Positions 34,104 to 46,409 of a stretch of DNA of 64,000 nucleotides are shown piece after piece. The translations under genes were made by a program, and so were the position numbers. Source of the DNA: Allobosea sp. (GTDB taxonomy: Bacteria > Pseudomonadota > Alphaproteobacteria > Rhizobiales > Beijerinckiaceae); NCBI RefSeq assembly GCF_030695125.1, contig NZ_JAUYTP010000032.1, positions 124,001 through 188,000 of the forward strand. Reading direction: 5' to 3'. Numbering within the stretch: the stretch's first letter is position 1; each line of letters starts with the position of its first letter. Under the pieces are notes generated by a model that saw nothing but the letters and a program-made list of their open reading frames with translations, was not told where the DNA came from and made no database searches.

Positions 34104-34940
34104 ATGTTCCGGATCATCCCGGCCTGTTTGGCGCTGGCGATCCTGCCGCTGCTCGCAGCCGCTTCGGCGCGGGCGCAGCAGCGCGAGGAGGCATCGGTCA
34201 ACGTGGCCGGCTCGGTGGTCCCGGTCCACCTCCATGTGCCGCCCGGTCCGGGGCCGTTCCCTGTTCTCATCCTGTCCCATGGCAGCCCTCGCGATGCCGC
34301 CGGGCGCCGCGAATTTGGCCGAGGCACCTTGAGCGAGGTGGCCGCGAGCATCGCACGCCGCGGCATTCTCGTCGGCGTGCCGATCCGGCGCGGCTATGGC
34401 CCGCAACCCTCTTCCTGGGCGGAGGCATATGGTGGCTGTGCGCAGGCGCGTTACCATCAAGCCGGGCTTGCGAGCGCTGAGGATATTCGTGCCGCCGCCG
34501 CGATGGTGGCGTCCCGCCCCGACGCCGATCCGAAGAGGATCGTGCTGATGGGGGTCTCGGCCGGCGGCTGGGGTTCGCTCGCAGCCGCGTCGAAGCCGCT
34601 CAAGGGACTTGTCGGCGTCGTGAACTTCGCGGGCGGACGCGGCTCTCGCGGCCCGGACGAGGTCTGCAAGCCCGACGAGCTGGTCGCCGCCGCCGCGAAC
34701 TATGGCCGCGGCTCAACAGTGCCCGAACTATGGATCTACAGCGTCAACGATCGCTTCTTCGGGCCCGAGCTCGCGCAGCGGCTCCATCGGGCATTCACTG
34801 CAGCGGGCGGCCAGGCGCGTCTCGTGGCTGCGCCCGCTTATGGCGAGGATGGCCATCGCTATATCCGCGCCATGGAAAGCTGGGCCCCCGAAGTCGATGC
34901 CTTCTTCCGGCAGGTCGGTTTTCCGGGGGCGAAGCGATAG
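34104..34940 (+). CDS. Exported dienelactone hydrolase-like alpha/beta hydrolase
   Basis: 278 aa from the ATG at 34104, which places a clean signal peptide first (MFRIIPACLALAILPLLAAASARAQ); an in-frame ATG at 34074 would add ten basic residues. PVLILSHGSPRDAAGRRE is the oxyanion segment, VLMGVSAGGWGSLAA the nucleophile elbow, SVNDRFFGPELA the acid region, and GEDGHRYI the His. This arrangement matches periplasmic esterase or dienelactone hydrolase-like enzymes. Its stop (34938-34940) directly touches the convergent folC stop at 34941. Confidence 0.8.
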   Translation: MFRIIPACLALAILPLLAAASARAQQREEASVNVAGSVVPVHLHVPPGPGPFPVLILSHGSPRDAAGRREFGRGTLSEVAASIARRGILVGVPIRRGYGPQPSSWAEAYGGCAQARYHQAGLASAEDIRAAAAMVASRPDADPKRIVLMGVSAGGWGSLAAASKPLKGLVGVVNFAGGRGSRGPDEVCKPDELVAAAANYGRGSTVPELWIYSVNDRFFGPELAQRLHRAFTAAGGQARLVAAPAYGEDGHRYIRAMESWAPEVDAFFRQVGFPGAKR

Positions 34941-36263
34941 TCAGGTCGGCAGCGTCCCGTTCGCCGACAGCACCTCGCCTGCGAGATAGAGCGAGCCGCA
35001 GATCAGGATGCGCGGCGGGGCCGACCAGTCGCGCGCCGCGATCTCGCGCAGCGCCTGCTCGACTGAGCCCGAAACCTCGGCGGTGAGGCCGGCCGCACGC
35101 GCCAGCCCCGCGACCTCCTCGGCCGGTCGGGCGACGAGCTGGTTCTGGATCGGAACGGCGAAGAGCAGCTGCGCCAGCCCTTTGAAATGGCGCAGCGTTG
35201 CGCCCGCATCCTTGGTCGAGAGCAGGCCGGCGATCATCACCAGCGGCGCCGGGTTACGGTCGGCCAGATCGGCCATGGCCTGCGCCAGAACGCGGCCGCC
35301 ATCGGGGTTGTGCCCGCCATCGAGCCAGAGCTCGGCTCGGCCCGGCACCAGTTCGGCGAGCTTGCCGCGCGCGATCCGCTGCAGCCGCGCCGGCCAGTCG
35401 GCGTCCAGCATGCCTTGCTCGAAGGCGCCAGCCGGCAGGCCGCCATAGCCGGCCGCACGCAGGGCGGCGATCGCCGTGCCGGCGTTCACATGCTGATGGC
35501 GCCCGGCGAGCTTCGGCAGGGGCAGGTCGAGCAGCCCGTCGCCATCCTCGTAGACCAGCCGCCCGCCGGCCTCGTGGACCGAGAAATCCTGCGCGCCGAT
35601 CAGAATCTTCGCGGCACCGACCCGCTCGGCGGTCGCTTCGAGCACGGCGGTCGGCTCGGGCTCCTGTGGGGCGATGACGGCCGGGGCGCCACGCTTGAAG
35701 ATTCCGGCCTTCTCGCCCGCGATCTTGGTGACGCTGTCGCCGAGATATTCGGCATGGTCGAGCGAGACCGGCGTCACCACCGTGCAGGCCGGGTTGGCGA
35801 TGACATTGGTGGCATCAAAACGCCCGCCGAGGCCGACCTCGAGCAGCACGACATCGGCCTTGTGCTCGGCGAAGAGAAGGAAGGCAACAGTGGTGGTGAT
35901 CTCGAAAAAGGTGATCGGGTCACCGGCATTGGCGCGCTCGCAGCGCTCCAGCGCCTCGACCAGCACGGCTTCGTCGACGAAGCGGCCGCCTCCGGGGGCG
36001 CCCAGCCGGATGCGTTCGTGGAAGCGCACGAGATGCGGCGAGGTGTAGACGTGGACGGACAGGCCTGCCGCCTCCAGGATCGCCCGCATGAAGGCGATCG
36101 TCGAGCCCTTGCCATTGGTGCCGGCAACATGGATCACCGGCGGCAGCCGCTTCTGCGGATCGCCGAGCCGCTCGAGCAGCGTCAGGATGCGCCCGAGCGA
36201 GAGGTCGATCAGCTTGGGATGCAGCGCGAGCAGCCGCGCGAGAACCGTATCGGACGACCCCAT
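34941..36263 (-). CDS. folC: Bifunctional folylpolyglutamate/dihydrofolate synthase
   Basis: 440 aa from the ATG at 36263 (MGSSDTVLARLLALHPKLIDLSLGRIL). Mur-ligase-type P-loop VIHVAGTNGKGST (about 43-55), TSPHLVRFHERI, FFEITTTVAFLLFA, VGLGGRFDATNVI and LDGGHNPDG. It adds glutamate to folates and dihydropteroate. It is the last gene of trpA-accD-folC, the conserved Rhizobiales order, with a 16-bp gap to accD. Confidence 0.95.
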   Translation of the reverse strand: MGSSDTVLARLLALHPKLIDLSLGRILTLLERLGDPQKRLPPVIHVAGTNGKGSTIAFMRAILEAAGLSVHVYTSPHLVRFHERIRLGAPGGGRFVDEAVLVEALERCERANAGDPITFFEITTTVAFLLFAEHKADVVLLEVGLGGRFDATNVIANPACTVVTPVSLDHAEYLGDSVTKIAGEKAGIFKRGAPAVIAPQEPEPTAVLEATAERVGAAKILIGAQDFSVHEAGGRLVYEDGDGLLDLPLPKLAGRHQHVNAGTAIAALRAAGYGGLPAGAFEQGMLDADWPARLQRIARGKLAELVPGRAELWLDGGHNPDGGRVLAQAMADLADRNPAPLVMIAGLLSTKDAGATLRHFKGLAQLLFAVPIQNQLVARPAEEVAGLARAAGLTAEVSGSVEQALREIAARDWSAPPRILICGSLYLAGEVLSANGTLPT

Positions 36264-36279
36264 GATCCCGAGCGCCGCC

Positions 36280-37185
<906 letters not shown>

Positions 37186-37235
37186 GGATCGATTCCTGAC
37201 GGTTCTGGCACGGAAGGCGGGCGGGGCCGGAGGCC

Positions 37236-38096
37236 TCAGGCCGCCGCCTTCGCGGCCGAGCGGATGCCCGCGGCCAATTCTGAAACCAGCGAGGTGACAG
37301 CCGAAACGGTCTTTTCCGTGGCCTTGCCCTCGGTGTCCAGCGAGAGCCGCACGCGCTCGACCAAGGCCGAGCCGACGACGACGCCGTCGGCGCCACCAGC
37401 GATGGCCTCCGCATCCTTGGCCGTCTTGACGCCGAAGCCAACGGCGACCGGCAAGTCGGTATGCCGCTTGATCCGGGCGACCGCATCGCCGACGGCGTCG
37501 TAATTGACGATCGCGCCGCCGGTGACGCCGTTCATCGAGACATAGTAGACGAAGCCGGAGGTGTTCTGCAGCACCTTGGGCAGGCGCTTGTCGTCGGTCG
37601 TCGGCGTCGCCAGGCGAATGAAGCTGATGCCGGCCGCCAGCGCCGGCAGGCAGAGCTCGACATCCTCTTCCGGAGGCAGATCGACGACGATGAGGCCGTC
37701 GACGCCCGCAGCGCGTGCATCCTCCAGGAAACGATCGACGCCATAGGCATAGATCGGGTTATAATAGCCCATCAGCACGATCGGCGTGTCGTGCCCGGCG
37801 CCCCGGAATTCCGCGACCATCGCCAGCGTCTTCTTCAGCGTCTGGCCGGCCTTCAGTGCACGCTGCCCGGCGAGCTGGACGGGGATGCCGTCGGCCATCG
37901 GGTCGGTGAAGGGCACGCCGAGCTCGATGATGTCGGCGCCGGCCGCGGGCAGGGCGGTCAGGATCGCGGCCGAGGTGGCGAGGTCGGGATCACCGGCTGT
38001 GACGAAGGTCACGAGCGCGGCGCGGCCCTCGCTGGCGCAGGCCTGGAAACGGGCCTGGATGCGAGCCTGGCCGGTGGCTGTCTGGATGTCGGTCAT
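37236..38096 (-). CDS. trpA: Tryptophan synthase alpha chain
   Basis: 286 aa from the ATG at 38096 ([13 protein letters not shown]). It has [12 protein letters not shown], the catalytic [19 protein letters not shown] segment ([17 protein letters not shown]), the second catalytic Asp region [14 protein letters not shown], and phosphate loops [16 protein letters not shown] and [10 protein letters not shown]. It cleaves indole-3-glycerol phosphate and passes indole to TrpB. trpB, usually directly upstream, is replaced by divergent hrpB. Confidence 0.96.
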   Translation of the reverse strand: MTDIQTATGQARIQARFQACASEGRAALVTFVTAGDPDLATSAAILTALPAAGADIIELGVPFTDPMADGIPVQLAGQRALKAGQTLKKTLAMVAEFRGAGHDTPIVLMGYYNPIYAYGVDRFLEDARAAGVDGLIVVDLPPEEDVELCLPALAAGISFIRLATPTTDDKRLPKVLQNTSGFVYYVSMNGVTGGAIVNYDAVGDAVARIKRHTDLPVAVGFGVKTAKDAEAIAGGADGVVVGSALVERVRLSLDTEGKATEKTVSAVTSLVSELAAGIRSAAKAAA

Positions 38097-38179
38097 GGCC
38101 TGAGCGGTTAGCATGACGCGCGCGGGCTGGCGAGAGGGTAGCGCTTGCGCGCGGTGGCGGGCTGCGTCACATCCGGGTC

Positions 38180-40690
38180 ATGCGCGCCTTCGACACGCCT
38201 CTCCCGATCGACGCCGTCCTCGGCGATCTCGCGGCAGCCCTGCGCACGCAGCCCAACGCCGTGCTCGTCGCGCCGCCCGGCGCCGGCAAGACCACGCGCG
38301 TGCCGCTGGCCTTGCTCGAAGAGCCCTGGGCGAAAGGCGGCAAGCTGATCATGCTGGAGCCGCGCCGGCTGGCGGCCCGCGGCGCGGCCTCCCGCATGGC
38401 GCAGACATTGGGCGAGCGTGTCGGCGACACCGTCGGCCTGCGGGTCCGGCTGGGGTCGAAGATCGGCCCGAAGACCCGCGTCGAGGTCGTTACCGAGGGC
38501 GTTTTCGCCCGCATGATCCTCGACGATCCGGCGCTCGATGGCGTTGCTGCCGTGCTCTTCGACGAGTTCCACGAACGCTCGCTCGATGCCGATTTCGGGC
38601 TGGCGCTCGCGCTCGACGCACAAGCGGGCCTGCGTGAGGATCTGCGCATCCTGGTGATGTCGGCGACACTGGACGGCGCGCGCGTCGCCAGATTGCTTGG
38701 TGAGGCGCCGGTGATCGAGAGCCAGGGCCGCGCCTTCCCGGTCGAGACGCGCTATCTCGGCCGCGAGCCGCTGAAGCGCATCGAGGATCAGGTGGCGGAC
38801 GCCGTCCTGCTGGCGCTCGCCGAACAGCCGGGTTCTCAATTGGTCTTCCTGCCCGGCCAGGGCGAGATCAGGCGGGTCGAGGAACGGCTGCGTGAGCGCA
38901 TCCGCGATAAGGCTGTCGAGATCGCGCCGCTCTATGGCGCACTCGACCAGGCCGAACAGGACCGTGCCGTGCTGCCCGCGCCGCCCGGCCGCCGCAAAGT
39001 CGTGCTCGCAACCGCCATCGCCGAGACCTCGCTGACGATCGAGGGGGTCAGGGTGGTGATCGATTCCGGCCTCGCCCGCGTACCGGTCTACGAGCCCGAT
39101 CTCGGCGTGACTCGGCTCGAGACCCGTCGTGCCAGCCGCGCGGCCAGCGACCAGCGCCGCGGCCGCGCCGGCCGCACCGAGCCGGGCATCTGCTATCGGC
39201 TCTGGGAGGAAGCGGGTAACGGCGCGCTGGAGGCCTTCGCCCGCCCCGAAATCCTCTCGGCCGACCTCGCCCCGCTGCTGCTCGATTGTGCCGCCTGGGG
39301 CGTGGCGGACCCCACCAGCCTCTCCTTCCTCGATCCGCCCCCAGTGCCGGCCCTGAAGGAGGCGCGCAGCCTTCTGAGCAGCATTGGCGCGCTCGATGGC
39401 GATGGCCGGATCACGCCGGAAGGCCGCACCCTCCAGACCCTGCCGCTGCCGCCGCGCCTCGCGCGCATGGTCGTGGTGGCGGCGCGCTTCGGGCAGGCCG
39501 GAGCGGCTGCCCTGCTGGCGGCGCTTCTGGTGGAGCGCGGTCTGGGCGGCGATGCGATCGACCTGTCGGAACGGCTCGACCGGCTGGAGCGAGAGAGAGG
39601 CGGCCGCGCCGCGGATATGCGCCGCCTGGCCGAGGGCTGGGCGCGCGCCGCCGAACGGGCTGCGGGCCCGTCCAGTCCCCGCGAAGCCCTCTCAGTGGGG
39701 CTCCTCCTCGCCTTCGCCTATCCCGAACGCGTCGCCAGGGCGCGCAGCGCGGGTTCGGGGCAGTATCTCCTCGCCAATGGCCGCGGCGCGACGCTGGAGG
39801 CGGCCCAGCGTCTCGCCCGCGAAACCCATCTCGTGATCGCGGAGATGACCGGCGCGGCCCAGCAGGCGCGCATCCTCTCGGCCGCGTCCTTCACGGAGCC
39901 CGACATCGCCTGGCTCGTCGCCGAAGGACTGTCGCCCTTCGCGATCGAAGACCGCAGCGAGACGAGCTTTGACCGAACCGCCCGCGCGCTCCGCGTGCGG
40001 GCGGTGAGGCGCTATGGCGCCCTCAGCCTCGCCGAGCGGCCGCTCCCGGCCGAGCCGACGCTGGCGAATGCGACCGTCCTCGCGGAAGGGATAGCCGCGC
40101 TCGGCATCGGCCTGCTGCCCTGGACGAAGGCGCAGCGGCAGTTGCGCGAGCGCGTCGGATTTCTGCGACGGGCCGCGGCGGAGGCTGGCGCGACCGATGC
40201 CTGGCCCGATCTCTCGGATGAGGGGTTGGCCTCCGATGCCGCCCTCTGGCTCGTGCCGCATCTCGTCGGGCGGGCTTCGCTTGCGGCGATCGAGCCCGGC
40301 GATCTCGACGGGGCGCTGGCGGAGCTGCTGCCCTGGGAGTTGAAGCGAAGGCTCGAGGCCGAGGCACCGACCCATTTCACCGCGCCGACCGGCTCCAGCC
40401 TCGCCGTCGACTACGGCGCGGAGGCCGGCCCGACGATCTCGGTGCGGGTGCAGGAGCTCTTCGGGTTGGCAAAGCACCCGGCGCTGGCCGGCGGGCGGGT
40501 GCCGCTGGTGCTGGAACTGCTCTCGCCCGGCCACAAGCCGGTGCAGATCACCCGCGACCTGCCGGGCTTCTGGCGCGGTTCCTGGGCAGCGGTGAAATCC
40601 GAGATGAAGGGCCGCTACCCGCGCCATCCCTGGCCCGACGACCCCGCCGCCGCCCCGCCCACGACGCGGGCCAAGCCGCGCGGGACGTGA
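38180..40690 (+). CDS. hrpB: ATP-dependent helicase HrpB
   Basis: 836 aa, standard for HrpB. DEAH-family motifs: I APPGAGKTTRVPLALL (about 31-46), Ia MLEPRRLAARGAA, II LFDEFHERSLDADFGL, III VMSATLDG, V LATAIAETSLTIEGV and VI QRRGRAGRTEPGICYRL. Helicase-associated (HA2) and C-terminal HrpB domains follow, ending in WRGSWAAVKSEMKGRYPRHPW. Its role is RNA remodelling, poorly defined in vivo. It is divergent from trpA across 83 bp. Confidence 0.95.
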   Translation: MRAFDTPLPIDAVLGDLAAALRTQPNAVLVAPPGAGKTTRVPLALLEEPWAKGGKLIMLEPRRLAARGAASRMAQTLGERVGDTVGLRVRLGSKIGPKTRVEVVTEGVFARMILDDPALDGVAAVLFDEFHERSLDADFGLALALDAQAGLREDLRILVMSATLDGARVARLLGEAPVIESQGRAFPVETRYLGREPLKRIEDQVADAVLLALAEQPGSQLVFLPGQGEIRRVEERLRERIRDKAVEIAPLYGALDQAEQDRAVLPAPPGRRKVVLATAIAETSLTIEGVRVVIDSGLARVPVYEPDLGVTRLETRRASRAASDQRRGRAGRTEPGICYRLWEEAGNGALEAFARPEILSADLAPLLLDCAAWGVADPTSLSFLDPPPVPALKEARSLLSSIGALDGDGRITPEGRTLQTLPLPPRLARMVVVAARFGQAGAAALLAALLVERGLGGDAIDLSERLDRLERERGGRAADMRRLAEGWARAAERAAGPSSPREALSVGLLLAFAYPERVARARSAGSGQYLLANGRGATLEAAQRLARETHLVIAEMTGAAQQARILSAASFTEPDIAWLVAEGLSPFAIEDRSETSFDRTARALRVRAVRRYGALSLAERPLPAEPTLANATVLAEGIAALGIGLLPWTKAQRQLRERVGFLRRAAAEAGATDAWPDLSDEGLASDAALWLVPHLVGRASLAAIEPGDLDGALAELLPWELKRRLEAEAPTHFTAPTGSSLAVDYGAEAGPTISVRVQELFGLAKHPALAGGRVPLVLELLSPGHKPVQITRDLPGFWRGSWAAVKSEMKGRYPRHPWPDDPAAAPPTTRAKPRGT

Positions 40691-40747
40691 AGCGTGGCTG
40701 GATGCGACGGCCGGCCGCTGCTATCCTCGCACCGAGGAGAAAACCAA

Positions 40748-41029
40748 ATGGGCCTGACCTCGCTGACCATCACCCTTCCAGACGATATGGCGCGGGCGCT
40801 GAAGGACAGGGTCGCGTCCGGAGAGTATGCTTCGGAGAGCGAGGCGATCTGTGATGGCCTGCGGCAACTCGATATTTTCGACCTCGACGACAGCACACTG
40901 CTCGCCGCGGTTAAGCCCGCCTATGACGCCTATCTCGCAGATCCGGACCGTGCCATCCCAGCCGAAGAGGTCTTCGACGGAATGGCGGTGCGCTATCGCG
41001 CCCGTAAGCAGCACCAGTCCAGCAAATGA
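40748..41029 (+). CDS. ParD-like ribbon-helix-helix antitoxin
   Basis: 93 aa. LTSLTITLPDDMARALKDRVASGEYASESEAICDGLRQL is a ribbon-helix-helix DNA-binding and dimerisation region. The C-terminal half (DDSTLLAAVKPAYDAYLADPDRAIPAEEVF) would wrap the toxin. It overlaps the toxin gene by ATGA, so the pair is coupled. It is preceded by GAGGAGAAAACC. Confidence 0.88.
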   Translation: MGLTSLTITLPDDMARALKDRVASGEYASESEAICDGLRQLDIFDLDDSTLLAAVKPAYDAYLADPDRAIPAEEVFDGMAVRYRARKQHQSSK

Positions 41030-41343
41030 GACGATTCGACCTCGTCTTCCTGCCGGAAGCGAGGGACGATCTCGATTCACTCTATGCCTGGATCGCGGAC
41101 CAGAGTGGCGAGCGTGTCGCCGACAATTTTATCGGGCGCCTGCGGTCATTTTGCTTCAATCTGACCTTCGCGCCTGAACGCGGGCGACGGCGCGATGAGC
41201 TTTTGCCGGGCTTGCGCCTGATCGGCTATCGCCGACGCGCCACGATCGCCTTCACCATTCGGGCGGACACGGTCGTGATCCTTCGCATCGCCTATCGAGG
41301 GCGCGATGTCGACGCGTTGTTTGCGCCGACCGCACGGCCCTGA
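41026..41343 (+). CDS. ParE/RelE-superfamily toxin
   Basis: 105 aa. FDLVFLPEARDDLDSLYAWIADQSGERVADNFIGRL, then FAPERGRRRDELLPGLRLIGYRRRATIAFTIRADTVVILRIAYRGRD matches the ParE/RelE fold with the conserved R-x-G-Y-R strand. ParE members poison gyrase, while RelE members cut mRNA at the ribosome; the ParD-type partner favours ParE. It ends 7 bp before the convergent DUF1194 gene. Confidence 0.88.
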   Translation: MRRFDLVFLPEARDDLDSLYAWIADQSGERVADNFIGRLRSFCFNLTFAPERGRRRDELLPGLRLIGYRRRATIAFTIRADTVVILRIAYRGRDVDALFAPTARP

Positions 41344-41350
41344 CCTTGTC

Positions 41351-42160
41351 TCAATTCCCCATCCGGTCGCGCCATTGCCGCTCGCCGGCCAGGCAGGTGG
41401 CGTTGCTGCCGGTGGACTGAGCCTTCTGGACCAGACCGAGCCCTTCGGGCGCAACCTCCGCGATCTCGCGGATCAGCTTTGTGCGCGTCGCATCGACGAA
41501 CTGGCTGCGTTCGCGGATCGGGATGACGAAGGCTCCCGGCCCCGTAACGACGCAGTCCTTGTAATAGCGATCGAGATTGTCGAGGTCGAAATAGCTCGCC
41601 TGCTTCAGCATGACCGGCAGGCCATTGATGGAGATGCCCTTGGCGGCGGCTTCGTCGCGGGCGACGGTCACGGGGCGCCCGTCATTGTTGGCGCCGTCTC
41701 CGGAGATGTCGATCACCTTGCGCAGCGGCACCACATTCGCCTGCTCGATCAGCTGGACCCCGAGGTCGATCGCGGCCGAGATCGAGGTGCGCCGCCCCCG
41801 CCGGGTCTGCGCCTCCCCCAGTTCCTCCGCGAAGGCGATGGCCGAGGCGGGCGTATCGATGATCGTCCAGGATTTGACGACATGCTGGAAGTGTCCGCCC
41901 GCCCATTCGAAATAGGTCACGGCGATCTTGCCGATCGCCCCCTTGGCGATGGCGTCGTGCAGCGGCTTGGAGCGGAAGGCCTCGATATAGCCGTTGCGCT
42001 GCAGAGCGAGTTCGTCGAGATCCATCGAGAAGGAGACGTCGACCGCCAGCACCAGCGCGACATCGACCTCTTCGGGCGGGCCGGCCGCCGACTGGGCATG
42101 GGCCGCGGCCGGGAAAACCGCCGCAGCCAGACTCAAGAGACCGCACAGCCAACGCCGCAT
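41351..42160 (-). CDS. DUF1194 domain protein (VWA-like, exported)
   Basis: 269 aa from the ATG at 42160, which has GGAGG six bases upstream. Signal peptide MRRWLCGLLSLAAAVFPAAAHAQS. It has a von Willebrand A-like fold: MIDAS DVSFSMDLDELALQRNGYIEAF (D-x-S-x-S/x-M pattern), RRTSISAAIDLGVQLIEQ (Thr ligand) and KVIDISGDGANNDGRPV (Asp ligand). It is a periplasmic metal-dependent adhesion-type domain of unknown role, common in Rhizobiales. It sits where rpsA usually follows cmk. Confidence 0.88.
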   Translation of the reverse strand: MRRWLCGLLSLAAAVFPAAAHAQSAAGPPEEVDVALVLAVDVSFSMDLDELALQRNGYIEAFRSKPLHDAIAKGAIGKIAVTYFEWAGGHFQHVVKSWTIIDTPASAIAFAEELGEAQTRRGRRTSISAAIDLGVQLIEQANVVPLRKVIDISGDGANNDGRPVTVARDEAAAKGISINGLPVMLKQASYFDLDNLDRYYKDCVVTGPGAFVIPIRERSQFVDATRTKLIREIAEVAPEGLGLVQKAQSTGSNATCLAGERQWRDRMGN

Positions 42161-42235
42161 CGCCACCTCCGTCATCCCATCGTGACGAAACTCTGCGCCT
42201 GCTTTTGATTCCCTCCAAGCCTTAATGCCGGGCAG

Positions 42236-44394
<2,159 letters not shown>

Positions 44395-44401
44395 TCAGCA
44401 T

Positions 44402-44430
44402 TTGACAGGGCCGGCTGCCCCGACTAACGG
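44402..44430 (+). promoter_or_regulatory. Sigma-70-type promoter for TIGR02300 gene
   Basis: TTGACA (44402-44407), a 17-nt spacer, TAACGG (44425-44430), 45 bp before the GTG at 44475. Confidence 0.45.
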
Positions 44431-44474
44431 ACGCGCCTGCTTTTCAGAACATGAATGATTGAAGGTCCGACGCA

Positions 44475-44876
44475 GTGGCGAAACCGGAACTTGGAACGAA
44501 ACGCGTTTGCCCGACCACGGGCCGCAAATTCTACGACCTGAACAAGGACCCGATCGTCTCGCCTTACACGGGACAATCCTATCCGCGTTCGGTGTTCGAG
44601 CCGCAGGCCAAGGCGGCCGCTGCCGCAGTCGCCGCCAAGTCCGACGAGGACGAGGATGAGGTCGAGGCCGCCGACAGCGCCGTCGAGCTCGTCTCGCTCG
44701 ACGAGGCCGATGCCGAGGCGACCGAGAAGGACGCCGTCGTCACCAGCGAGGACGACATCGAGGTCGAAGACGATGTCGCGCCCGATGATGACACCTTCCT
44801 GGAAGAGGACGAGGAAGGCGACGACGATGTCGCCGACCTGATCGATGGCGACATCGAGGGCGACGAGGACGTCTGA
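44475..44876 (+). CDS. TIGR02300 family acidic protein
   Basis: 133 aa starting at GTG 44475. The N-terminal motif KRVCPTTGRKFYDLNKDPIVSPYTGQSYP resembles a zinc ribbon in which three of four Cys are replaced by Thr or Ser, as in the family. The C-terminal 80 residues are an extremely acidic Asp/Glu/Val tract (pI very low), likely disordered. The function is unknown. The family is limited to alphaproteobacteria and normally sits next to tRNA-Ala and aroA, as here. Confidence 0.92.
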   Translation: MAKPELGTKRVCPTTGRKFYDLNKDPIVSPYTGQSYPRSVFEPQAKAAAAAVAAKSDEDEDEVEAADSAVELVSLDEADAEATEKDAVVTSEDDIEVEDDVAPDDDTFLEEDEEGDDDVADLIDGDIEGDEDV

Positions 44877-45067
44877 ACGTCTCCCGCCGGAGCGGCGAAA
44901 AAGAATGACGATCAGGCGACATTCGGCGCTTGAGTCTTCCTCCGCTCCCGCCTATAGAGCGCTTCGCCGCTGACGCGGCGCTCGGTTGCCCGGTCTTCCC
45001 ACCGAACAGGTGAGTGGCCCGGACAGCGGAACGACCCGGCTGACCCCCATGTCAGCCGGCTGAGAGT

Positions 45068-45143
<76 letters not shown>

Positions 45144-45279
45144 TCTCCCTTCTAGAACATCGACAGTTGAAGAGCCCGTAGCGGGCCAGGGCCGGGCGAA
45201 GACGCCAGGCGTCTTGCTTGCGCGGCCCGCACGACGAAGCCGCTTCATCCATCACAATCTTCGCTGCCGGGGTGGTCAT

Positions 45280-45324
45280 TCGCCGCCCCGACGGCCTTTG
45301 GGAGGTGTGGTGTCGGGGCGGCGA
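45280..45324. other. Perfect 13-bp inverted repeat in gene-free region
   Basis: TCGCCGCCCCGAC (45280-45292) and GTCGGGGCGGCGA (45312-45324) with a 19-nt loop. There is no T run, so a canonical terminator is unlikely. The region 45144-45457 between tRNA-Ala and the amidotransferase gene holds no convincing gene. Confidence 0.55.
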
Positions 45325-45457
45325 GGTTCGAGCCGCAAGGCGCGGCCCCTCATCAGTCGCTCCCCATCGCCGTTCGGTTCATCGGCCGCCGCGACAACCG
45401 CCTGCACGGCTGATCGCGCCACCGATCAACCCGTCTCGCGGTCATGCCTCCTCGCGG

Positions 45458-46246
45458 TCACGCCGCCTCGGCGAGCCCGACCGCGAAGGGCGACAGCGTC
45501 ACCGTCCCCGCCCGCACGGTGACCAGCGTGCTGCAGGGCAGGGCCTGCCAGCAGTCGCGGGCCGCATCCACCGGTTCAGAGGCGACCACGACGCTGTCGC
45601 CGCGCTGGCAGACATAGAGGCTCGGCGGCGTGGCGTCCGACGACCAGCGCACGGCATGGATCGTCTCGCCATCGGACAGCGCGGCGGCGCAGCGCAGTGG
45701 CTCGCTGGTTCCGACCTGCCGCATCAGCGACAGCGCGTCGCCAAGCGCTGCGGCCAGTGCGGCGCCCGGCGCCATGCCGCTTTCGATCCGCGCCAGCACG
45801 AGCAGGAACAGCGCCTCCGAATCGGTCGTGCCGACCCGTGCCGAATAATAGGAATCGGGGATCAGACTCTCCAGCCGGCGCCGAAGCAGGCCATAGCCGC
45901 CGATCTGGCCGTTATGCATGAAGAGATGGCGGCCATGGGCGAAGGGGTGGCAGTTCGCCCGTGTCGTCGCCGTGCCGGTCGCGGCCCTGACATGGGCGAA
46001 GAACAGCGGCGAGCGCACCTGCCGCGCGATCGAGAGCAGGTTCTCGTCGGACCAGGCGGGACGAACCTCGCGATACTGGCCGGGCTCCGGCCGGTCGCCA
46101 TACCAGCCGACGCCGAATCCGTCGCCATTCGTGCCGGTCTTGGTCTCGGCGGCGTGGAGCGATTGGTGGATCAGAGAATGGCACGGCGCCGCCACCAGAT
46201 CCTCGAGGAAGACCGGAACGCCGGAATAGGCGAGGAAACGGCACAT
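45458..46246 (-). CDS. Class II glutamine amidotransferase (YafJ/EgtC-like)
   Basis: 262 aa starting MCRFLAYSG. The N-terminal nucleophile is Cys2 after Met removal. GATase_4 features: NGDGFGVGWYGDR, FFAHVRAATGTATTRANCHPFAHGRHLFMHNGQIGGYG and GTTDSEALFLLVL. EgtC homologues remove glutamate in ergothioneine synthesis, but no egtB or egtD lies nearby, so the function is open. It is divergent from the transporter gene at 46410. Confidence 0.9.
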   Translation of the reverse strand: MCRFLAYSGVPVFLEDLVAAPCHSLIHQSLHAAETKTGTNGDGFGVGWYGDRPEPGQYREVRPAWSDENLLSIARQVRSPLFFAHVRAATGTATTRANCHPFAHGRHLFMHNGQIGGYGLLRRRLESLIPDSYYSARVGTTDSEALFLLVLARIESGMAPGAALAAALGDALSLMRQVGTSEPLRCAAALSDGETIHAVRWSSDATPPSLYVCQRGDSVVVASEPVDAARDCWQALPCSTLVTVRAGTVTLSPFAVGLAEAA

Positions 46247-46409
46247 GGCGCTGTCCGACTCAAGGCGCGGCCCATCACCGCCAGAGAAGATTATTCTCTT
46301 GAAAAGAACACCCGCACAATGGCGAAAAAGCGGCTCGGCACATCAGGTTGCGAGGCGCATGGCCTTCGTATACCCGTCGCGGACAAAGGCGCGCAAAGCG
46401 GGGCGGGGA

